A stretch of DNA of 5,974 nucleotides from Oscillospiraceae bacterium (lineage in GTDB: Bacteria > Bacillota > Clostridia > Oscillospirales > Acutalibacteraceae), in the NCBI GenBank assembly GCA_003505905.1, contig DNXM01000042.1:1-5974 (forward strand). Direction: 5' to 3'. How positions within the stretch are numbered: the first letter of the stretch is position 1; each line of letters starts with the position of its first letter. A program made the position numbers and the translations under genes. The notes beneath the pieces are model-generated. The model was not told the origin of the DNA, did no database searches, and saw nothing but the letters and a program-made list of their open reading frames with translations. Shown piece by piece: positions 1 to 5,230 of the stretch.

Positions 1-3
1 GCG

Positions 4-47
4 AAAATATAAAAACAGCAGACCGAAGAAATTTCAACGGTCTGCTG
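4..47 (-). terminator. Rho-independent terminator of the five-gene minus-strand operon
   Basis: A perfect 10-bp stem pairs 16-25 (CAGCAGACCG) with 38-47 (CGGTCTGCTG) around a 12-base loop. Read on the minus strand, the stem is followed at once by TTTTTATATTTT, the usual T tract of an intrinsic terminator. The stem begins 17 bases after the stop codon of the last lipoprotein gene. On the plus strand the stem is followed by a weaker T-rich run (48-62), so it may also stop transcription arriving from the left. Confidence 0.88.
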
Positions 48-64
48 CTTTGCTTTTGTTTTCC

Positions 65-673
65 TTACACTACTTCAACGGTACCGGCTTCCCCGGGACC
101 CGGTGAAGTGTCTGTCAAATCCGTGTATTCCAGTGAAAGATTCATGCTCTTGAGCACTTGTTCCACCGCATCCTGTTTGGTGATGTTGTTATCCACCAAC
201 ACCGTCACCGGCATATCGGCGGTACGATTTGCCGTTACATCAAACAAGCCGTACTGTGAAACACCACACACCCAAACACCGTCTTTTCCGTTGTTCGGCG
301 AGTGAACCGCCTGCACGGTCAAATCGTACCGTTTTGTGTTTTTGACCTTGATATTCAGCACATAACAGCGGAAGCTTCCTTCCTTAAAAGTAACCTGTGC
401 CGCCGTTTCGCTGTCCATACCGTACAGCTTTGCCTCGTTACTGAACGCAATTTCATTGGAACGGTAGGATTCCAAAATACTGCTTCCGTCTGACAGGGAG
501 TCAATGGACGCTTTCATTTCCGTATCCGTTCGTTCATGTGTTTCCGGCGCCTGTGTTTGCACCTGCGTGCCTGTGTTCGGAACATACAGCGTTTCGCTTT
601 TTTTCCCGCATCCCGTGGTGAGGAGCAGACCGGCAAGCAACAGCACGGCGAAAATACTTTTTCGATTTTTCAT
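65..673 (-). CDS. Small lipoprotein of unknown function, one copy of the domain duplicated in its neighbour
   Basis: I do not recognise the family of this 202-residue protein. Residues 1-22 form a lipoprotein signal peptide: basic KNRK, a Leu-rich core and a TTGC lipobox, which predicts lipidation of Cys22 and anchoring on the outer face of the membrane. Residues 23-60 are a polar Thr/Gln/Glu-rich linker, probably disordered. Residues about 75-185 form one domain with the landmarks YGM (84-86), a beta-like segment YVLNIKVKN (104-112), GVWV (132-135), VTVLVD (156-161) and LKSMNLSLEYTD (174-185). The same landmarks occur twice in the gene upstream, so the two are paralogues. The start at 673 is preceded by a GGGGGA ribosome binding site 6 bases away. 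The gene is last in the operon, 18 bases after its paralogue and just before the terminator. Coding and lipoprotein status are firm; the role is unknown. Confidence 0.88.
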   Translation of the reverse strand: MKNRKSIFAVLLLAGLLLTTGCGKKSETLYVPNTGTQVQTQAPETHERTDTEMKASIDSLSDGSSILESYRSNEIAFSNEAKLYGMDSETAAQVTFKEGSFRCYVLNIKVKNTKRYDLTVQAVHSPNNGKDGVWVCGVSQYGLFDVTANRTADMPVTVLVDNNITKQDAVEQVLKSMNLSLEYTDLTDTSPGPGEAGTVEVV

Positions 674-691
674 GTTGTTTCCCCCGTTGCC

Positions 692-1762
692 TTATTGAAC
701 GGTCATCTTAACATTTTGGGGCACACGCAAACAGGTTTCTATCTGCTCAATATCCGTTCGGTCAAGCGTACAGCTCAACGCAATATCCATGGATTTTACC
801 GTATCGGCAATGGTGACGCCGCCTGCAACGCTTGGGTCAACCAAAAGCAGGAAATACAGTTTTGTTTCACTGCCTCCCGAAATTCCGATCTCATCGCCAT
901 CCAGCGACTTTTCCGAAACCCAAACGCCCTTTTGACCGTTTGCCTGCACAACGGCACCGAGAATGTTCAGCGTTCCGTCATTGGGATTTGCAACATCCAG
1001 CTCCAGCGCATAGCATTCCCACTTGCTGTCCTTTGCCGAATAGTGGTCTGCCACCGCATCGGCAATGCCGTAGGAAACCAACGCCGCTTTGTTGCCCTTG
1101 AAAATGTCGGCATAATCCGAAGCATCCTGCACCGAAGCAAACGAAACTTTAACTTCACTGAGCGTTCCCGCATCATCGGGCGGCTCAATGTATCTGCGTG
1201 CCGTAAGTGTTTTATACTCACTTTCCTCCACGATTATTTCATCGTCCACAGGCGTATCGTAATAAACCGCCGAAAAGGTCAGGGATGACAGGGTTTCATA
1301 AATTGCGGCGGCACTCAATTTTTGGTTATCTGCCACAAACGAAAGTGTGAAATCACTCGTCATGCCGCCGGGTGGCACGGTAATTTCGCCGTTGATGGAG
1401 CCCTCGTTCAGCCAAATTCCGTCGTGTTCGCCTTCTACCTTCACTTTGGTAAAGGTGTAGCTGCCTTCTTCTCTGTTTTGAATATGGGTATCAATGGAAT
1501 AGACCCCGTAACGGCTGTTATTCTCCAAAAAATCGTTCGCCTGTTCTTGGCTCATGCCGTATAGCGGAGCAAGCACCTGCACAAAACGGTCTTTTCCGTT
1601 GAGAAACGAGTTTCTCATGCCCTCATCGTAGCGAACATATGAAATCAGCATATCCAACGGGTTAAGTTTGTTTTTTCTGAACAAATTCAGTGTTTTACAG
1701 GAAGTAAAGCCGAACAGCATACAAACGGCAAGCAACAGTGCCGCAATCTTTTTAATCTTCAT
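692..1762 (-). CDS. Two-domain lipoprotein of unknown function, internally duplicated
   Basis: This 356-residue lipoprotein starts at the ATG at 1760-1762. A longer in-frame reading from 1831 would add 23 residues before the signal peptide and lie deep inside glmU, so I reject it. From 1762 the protein opens with a classic type II signal peptide: MKIKK, a hydrophobic core and an FTSC lipobox with Cys22. Two similar domains follow, about 60-170 and 222-335. They share a Gly-Ile/Val-Trp motif (115-117 and 279-281), a Gly/Ser-rich turn before a beta-like strand (132-142 and 296-307), and an ending of the type SLTFSAVY (160-167) or SMDIALSC (324-331). The smaller lipoprotein downstream carries the same domain. 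The linker 171-221 is acidic. The start codon lies inside glmU with an 11-base overlap, which suggests translational coupling. I can name no family; a cell-envelope role is inferred only from lipidation. Confidence 0.87.
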   Translation of the reverse strand: MKIKKIAALLLAVCMLFGFTSCKTLNLFRKNKLNPLDMLISYVRYDEGMRNSFLNGKDRFVQVLAPLYGMSQEQANDFLENNSRYGVYSIDTHIQNREEGSYTFTKVKVEGEHDGIWLNEGSINGEITVPPGGMTSDFTLSFVADNQKLSAAAIYETLSSLTFSAVYYDTPVDDEIIVEESEYKTLTARRYIEPPDDAGTLSEVKVSFASVQDASDYADIFKGNKAALVSYGIADAVADHYSAKDSKWECYALELDVANPNDGTLNILGAVVQANGQKGVWVSEKSLDGDEIGISGGSETKLYFLLLVDPSVAGGVTIADTVKSMDIALSCTLDRTDIEQIETCLRVPQNVKMTVQ

Positions 1763-3125
1763 GGTACTTTCGAACCTTTCTTTTAATACTTTGACGGCTT
1801 CTTGCAATTGCCATCGTTTGTGCGGGAACATCCTCGGTAATCACCGAGCCTGCCGCCGTGTAGGCGTGGTCGCCGAGCGTCACCGGGGACACCAAGCAGG
1901 TGTCACAGCCAATAAAGCAATCGTCCCCGATGGTGGTGCGGAACTTTTTCTTGCCGTCGTAATTCGCCGTGGCACAGCCGCAGCCGAAGTTGACGCCGTT
2001 GCCGACATCACTGTCGCCGATATAGGTCAAGTGGCTGATTTTCGTGCCGTTGCCGATAACGGAATTTTTCACTTCCGTGTAGTTGCCTGCGTGAACATCG
2101 TCCCCGAGCTTACTGCCTGCACGCAAGTGAGAAAACGGACCGATGGATACTCTCGCTCCGACCTCACTGCGTTCCGCCTGCGAAGCGTTAATCACACAAT
2201 CCTCGCCGATGACGCAATCCTCCAAGCGAGTGCTCGGACCAATCACACAACCAGAACCGATGACGGTCTTACCAAGCAAAACCGTGTTGGGCAAAATCTG
2301 CGTATCCCGACCGATTTCGACCTCAGGCGCAACCATCACGCCATCCAGGCACGGAATATCCACGCCCGACACCATGAGCTTTTTCAGCACCTTTTTGCGT
2401 GCAATCTCATTCAGCTCCATGAGCTGCCAACGGTCATTTGCACCGAGAATGACATCACTGCTCGCCGCCGGGAACGCATCGGCGTTCTGCATACGGTTGA
2501 GCATAATTTCAATGGCATCGGTTAAATAGATTTCTTTTTTCGTGCGACCCATTGCTTCAATTTCATCAAATGCCGCCAGCAAATCACGGCAGTTGAACCA
2601 ATAAGCGCCCGAATTAACTTCGTTGATTTTCTTTTCCTTTTCGCTTGCGTCCCGCTGTTCCACAATGCGTTCGAGCTTTCCCTCAGCGTCACGCACCATG
2701 CGTCCGTAGCCCGTCGGGTCCGCCACGCAGGCGGAAATCACCGTTGCGGAATTGTTCGCCTCGGTGTGAAATTTCAGCGCCGCCGTAATCGTTTCGCAGT
2801 CCATCAGCGGTGCATCGCCGTTGAGCACCAAAACATTGCCGCCCTCATGCGCCTGAATGAAATCCTTTGCCTGAATAACGGCGTGCCCCGTGCCCAAACG
2901 CTGCGCCTGCAGCACGGTTTGAACGGATTCATCCAAATGGTTGCAAACCATCTCACTCAAATGCCCCGTAACGGCGCAGACATCCTCCACGCCTGCCTCA
3001 TAAACGGCGGATAAGACCCAATCAATCATCGGGCGAAACAGCACCTCGGCAAGCACCTTCGGCTTGCTCGATTTCATGCGGGTACCCTCGCCTGCGGCTA
3101 AAATAACGGCACAGTTCTTTTGCAT
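1752..3125 (-). CDS. glmU: Bifunctional GlmU: GlcNAc-1-phosphate uridylyltransferase / glucosamine-1-phosphate N-acetyltransferase
   Basis: GlmU makes UDP-GlcNAc in the cytoplasm: the C-terminal domain acetylates glucosamine-1-phosphate with acetyl-CoA and the N-terminal domain transfers UMP from UTP. The product feeds peptidoglycan and other wall polymers. The 457 residues match the usual length of about 456. The N-terminal Rossmann-type domain (about 1-230) shows LAAGEGTRMKSSKPKVL (9-25), QRLGTGHA (75-82), NGDAPL (102-107), GYGRMVR (139-145), NEVNSGAYWF (168-177) and EIYLTD (198-203). The C-terminal left-handed beta helix (about 255-440) has hexapeptide repeats rich in IG and VIG, then HLRAGS (333-338), GNYTEVKNS (347-355), HLTYIGD (365-371, with the presumed catalytic His365) and NYDG (388-391). 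The protein has 15 Cys, several at positions usually Ala, Ser or Gln. The ATG at 3125 follows AGAAAGG by 9 bases. It lies 14 bases after mnmA and overlaps the next gene by 11 bases; the prs gene often found beside glmU in Firmicutes is not present here. Confidence 0.97.
   Translation of the reverse strand: MQKNCAVILAAGEGTRMKSSKPKVLAEVLFRPMIDWVLSAVYEAGVEDVCAVTGHLSEMVCNHLDESVQTVLQAQRLGTGHAVIQAKDFIQAHEGGNVLVLNGDAPLMDCETITAALKFHTEANNSATVISACVADPTGYGRMVRDAEGKLERIVEQRDASEKEKKINEVNSGAYWFNCRDLLAAFDEIEAMGRTKKEIYLTDAIEIMLNRMQNADAFPAASSDVILGANDRWQLMELNEIARKKVLKKLMVSGVDIPCLDGVMVAPEVEIGRDTQILPNTVLLGKTVIGSGCVIGPSTRLEDCVIGEDCVINASQAERSEVGARVSIGPFSHLRAGSKLGDDVHAGNYTEVKNSVIGNGTKISHLTYIGDSDVGNGVNFGCGCATANYDGKKKFRTTIGDDCFIGCDTCLVSPVTLGDHAYTAAGSVITEDVPAQTMAIARSRQSIKRKVRKYHED
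1775..1781 (-). promoter_or_regulatory. Ribosome binding site AGAAAGG that fixes the start of the two-domain lipoprotein
   Basis: AGAAAGG sits 12 bases upstream of the ATG at 1762, inside the last codons of glmU. Together with the signal peptide that begins exactly there, it supports this start over the upstream in-frame ATG at 1831. Confidence 0.6.
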
Positions 3126-3134
3126 TCATCTCAA

Positions 3135-3141
3135 CCTTTCT
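3135..3141 (-). promoter_or_regulatory. Ribosome binding site AGAAAGG of glmU
   Basis: AGAAAGG is 9 bases before the glmU ATG and shares its first two bases with the TAG stop codon of mnmA, so a ribosome ending mnmA lies over the glmU initiation site. The ATG at 3127-3129 just upstream is in another frame. Confidence 0.6.
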
Positions 3142-4192
3142 ATTCTGTTATAATGCCGCCGCCCACGACGGTTTCTCCGTCGTAAAGCACGACCGACTGC
3201 CCCTTGGCAATCGCCCGCTGCGGCTCGTCAAATTCTACGGTTATCTCGTTTTCTGCGGTTTGGAACACGGTTGCCGCCGCTTCCCGTTGGCTGTAACGGG
3301 TTTTTGCCGTCACACGCAGCGAAGCGGGAACGGATTCAACCGCAATCCAATTGATATCACGGGCTTTGAGCGTTTTGGAAAAAAGCTCCTCGCTCGGCCC
3401 AAGATAAACACGGTTTTCTTCCACGGATTTGCGCACCACAAACAGCGGAGCAGGCGCCGCAATGCCAAGCCCTTTTCGCTGACCGATGGTGTAGCCGACA
3501 ATACCCTTGTGCCGACCCCAAAGCTTGCCGTCCGTGCCGACAAAATCACCCGGGGGGAAAGTTTTGCCCGTGAATTCTTCTAAAAAGCGTCTGTAATTTG
3601 AGTCGGGAATGAAACAAATATCCTGACTGTCCGGCTTGTCGGAGGAAGCAAAGCCCTGCTCGGCGGCAATTTCACGCACCTGTGCCTTGCTCAATTCGCC
3701 CAAGGGCAAATAAGTTGCCGCCAACTGCTCCTGCGAGAGCGACCACAGCACATAGCTTTGGTCTTTTTCCCGATGCTCCGCCCGTTGCAGCAATACACGA
3801 CCCGAAGCATCCTCCTGTTTTATTTTGGCATAATGACCCGAAACAATTCCGTCACAGCCCCGTTTTTTTGCCTGCTCCAACATCGTGCCGAATTTAATCA
3901 CACGGTTGCAGAAAACGCAGGGGTTCGGCGTTTCGCCTTTCATATAGCTTTCGCAAAAATAACGCATGACGGTGTTGCGGAATTCCTCGGTCAAATCGAG
4001 CGTTTGATGCTCAAACCCGAGCCGATGTGCCACCGAGGCGGCATCGAGGCTGTCCCGTTCATCCGCTCCGTCAAAATTTTTCATCGTGATGCCGAGTAAA
4101 TCCACGCCCCATTGCGACACAAGGAAAGCGGCAACCGAGCTGTCAACACCGCCGCTCATGGCAACAGCAAGCTTTTGTTTCATGTTCTTCAT
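3140..4192 (-). CDS. mnmA: tRNA-specific 2-thiouridylase MnmA, CxxC type
   Basis: MnmA puts sulfur on C2 of the wobble uridine (position 34) of the tRNAs for Lys, Glu and Gln, adenylating the base with ATP first. The 350 residues are a normal length. Visible motifs are the PP-loop SGGVDSS (13-19), NPCVFCN (90-96), GHYAKI (119-124), KDQSYVLW (143-150), SQDICFIP (189-196), GYTIGQRKGLGI (233-244) and the C-terminal barrel ending YDGETVVGGGII (337-348). The catalytic Cys pair would be Cys95 and Cys193. Cys92 stands where the E. coli-type enzyme has Asp, giving a CxxC...C triad. The segment 38-60 after KNFD is short and lacks the Cys many homologues carry. The start at 4192 forms an ATGA overlap with the upstream stop codon; an ATG three codons later (4183) is equally plausible, since neither has a strong ribosome binding site. 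No cysteine desulfurase or scaffold gene lies beside it. Confidence 0.96.
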   Translation of the reverse strand: MKNMKQKLAVAMSGGVDSSVAAFLVSQWGVDLLGITMKNFDGADERDSLDAASVAHRLGFEHQTLDLTEEFRNTVMRYFCESYMKGETPNPCVFCNRVIKFGTMLEQAKKRGCDGIVSGHYAKIKQEDASGRVLLQRAEHREKDQSYVLWSLSQEQLAATYLPLGELSKAQVREIAAEQGFASSDKPDSQDICFIPDSNYRRFLEEFTGKTFPPGDFVGTDGKLWGRHKGIVGYTIGQRKGLGIAAPAPLFVVRKSVEENRVYLGPSEELFSKTLKARDINWIAVESVPASLRVTAKTRYSQREAAATVFQTAENEITVEFDEPQRAIAKGQSVVLYDGETVVGGGIITE

Positions 4193-5046
4193 TCTTCGTT
4201 ATTCAGCTTTGCGCTCGAAATTTCAAAGGCAGGTGCAATAATGTCGTTGGGGGCTTCGTCAATCAAATCGTACATCAGCGGACTGAAGAACAGGCTCTTC
4301 ACCGTCTGAATCCGCTCGCTTGAAATCTCTTCTCGGTTAATCAAAAGCACAGCGGCGTTTTTGACTGCCGCCACCGAATCAATCGCTTCAATGGCAATGG
4401 AATACTTGTGCACCGAATAGCCTGCGGCAACCGCTGTTTGTGAATTCATCACGACCAAGTCGCTCTTCCACTCTTTATATCGGTTCGCCAGCTCGCTTTC
4501 GGGGAAGCACGACAGCGCAAAGCCACGCTCATTTTCCGCAATGTCATCGAGCGTTGCATCCAATGTCTTACCGTCTTTCAGCTTGATATAGCCGGCATCA
4601 TCCAACAGCATCAGCGCACGGGCAAGTCCTTCCGCCTCCTGCGGCAGAGCAATGCTTGCACCGTCCGTAATCTGCTCCGCTTTTTCGAATCCGCACAGGA
4701 AAATACCATAGGGATAGTAGTATGCCGAGCCGAGATTAAGAAGCGTTTCGGGGTGAGCCTTGTCATATTCGGTGAAATTGCCGAGCGTGGTACAGCAGGT
4801 GAAATCAACCGCCTTGTTTTCCAACGCTTCGAGTGTTTCCTCATCGGTATCGTATTCCAAATAGGTCAGCTGAAAACCTTTTGCCTCCAACCGGGAGGTC
4901 ATGTTGTCAAACACATCACGCTCAACCTGCGCACTGCCCTTGACGACACCGATGCGCAACGGCTGCAATTCCTGCTTTTTCTCTCCGCACGAGGCAAGCA
5001 AAAGCAAAAAAGATGCAACCAAAAACAAAGAAATGACTTTTTTCAT
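4189..5046 (-). CDS. NlpA/MetQ-family substrate-binding lipoprotein, divergent
   Basis: This 285-residue protein resembles the NlpA/MetQ family, the lipoproteins that capture methionine for the MetNI ABC importer. Residues 1-20 are a type II signal peptide with lipobox LASC and Cys20. The mature part begins with LRIGVVKGSAQVERDVF (30-46), the family's opening strand and helix. The strongest match is DGASIALPQEAEGLARALML (128-147), then AGYIKLKDG (151-159) and a DI.EN segment (168-172), followed by VVMNSQTAVAAGY (198-210), whose Asn201 lines up with a ligand-contacting Asn of MetQ, and PAF (272-274) near the end. The aromatic motif of true MetQ (NYFQHxPYL type) is replaced by TCCTTLGNF (83-91), so the ligand may not be methionine. 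No MetN ATPase or MetI permease gene is in the window, and as the gene is first in its operon none lies just upstream in it. It may be an orphan NlpA-like protein or work with a transporter encoded elsewhere. The fold assignment is confident, the ligand is not. Confidence 0.85.
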   Translation of the reverse strand: MKKVISLFLVASFLLLLASCGEKKQELQPLRIGVVKGSAQVERDVFDNMTSRLEAKGFQLTYLEYDTDEETLEALENKAVDFTCCTTLGNFTEYDKAHPETLLNLGSAYYYPYGIFLCGFEKAEQITDGASIALPQEAEGLARALMLLDDAGYIKLKDGKTLDATLDDIAENERGFALSCFPESELANRYKEWKSDLVVMNSQTAVAAGYSVHKYSIAIEAIDSVAAVKNAAVLLINREEISSERIQTVKSLFFSPLMYDLIDEAPNDIIAPAFEISSAKLNNEE

Positions 5047-5058
5047 TCTGTCATTCCG

Positions 5059-5065
5059 CCTTTCT
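5059..5065 (-). promoter_or_regulatory. Ribosome binding site AGAAAGG of the MetQ-like gene
   Basis: AGAAAGG lies 12 bases before the ATG at 5046. It can pair with the CCUUUCU end of Firmicutes 16S rRNA. Because this is the outer part of the pairing region, a long spacer is expected. A closer ATG at 5050-5052 is out of frame and stops after three codons, so it is not the start. Confidence 0.6.
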
Positions 5066-5090
5066 GACTATATTATTTAATAACAGCTTT

Positions 5091-5119
5091 ATATTACCAC
5101 ATTCCCATCGTGTTTTCAA
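5091..5119 (-). promoter_or_regulatory. Sigma-A-type promoter of the minus-strand operon
   Basis: On the minus strand a -35 box TTGAAA (5114-5119) and a -10 box TAATAT (5091-5096) are separated by exactly 17 bases, and TGG just before the -10 box makes an extended -10. The predicted transcript start is near 5084, giving a leader of about 38 bases before the ATG at 5046. This is the only good promoter I see ahead of the five-gene run. Confidence 0.75.
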
Positions 5120-5163
5120 GAAAAAATCCTTCGGAATGATTTGCTTTTGTTCAAAAAATATGC

Positions 5164-5191
5164 TTGCAATTCGTGTCGGTTTTGCTATAAT
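5164..5191 (+). promoter_or_regulatory. Sigma-A-type promoter of the M28 peptidase gene
   Basis: A -35 box TTGCAA (5164-5169) and a perfect -10 box TATAAT (5186-5191) are 16 bases apart, with TGC before the -10 box (extended -10). The transcript should start near 5198, leaving about 33 bases of leader before the ATG at 5231. Confidence 0.8.
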
Positions 5192-5214
5192 TGGAAAATA
5201 TGAGATTACATTGA

Positions 5215-5221
5215 AGAAAGG
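5215..5221 (+). promoter_or_regulatory. Ribosome binding site AGAAAGG of the M28 peptidase gene
   Basis: AGAAAGG (followed by A) is 9 bases before the ATG at 5231. A nearer ATG at 5226 is out of frame and reads only Met-Leu before a TGA that overlaps the real start codon. Confidence 0.7.
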
Positions 5222-5230
5222 AATTATGTT

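Noticed and set aside
49..60. A 12-base match TTTGCTTTTGTT at 49-60 and again at 5140-5151
   Set aside because: Low-complexity T-rich sequence in two non-coding regions; the flanks do not match, so this is most likely chance and not a repeat or attachment site.
536..1288. Plus-strand open frame of 250 codons
   Set aside because: It runs antisense across both lipoprotein genes, has no ribosome binding site, and reads as a low-complexity mix without domains. The minus-strand genes there have signal peptides and conserved repeats.
1763..1831. N-terminal extension of 23 residues on the two-domain lipoprotein
   Set aside because: It would place charged residues before a complete lipoprotein signal peptide and overlap glmU by 80 bases. 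The ATG at 1762 has its own ribosome binding site.
1668..2525. Plus-strand open frame of 285 codons
   Set aside because: It is antisense to glmU, whose motifs are unmistakable. Long antisense frames are expected from the codon bias here.
5047..5230. Possible riboswitch or small RNA between the divergent genes
   Set aside because: Both predicted leaders are under 40 bases and the region is filled by two promoters. No stable extended hairpin set was seen.
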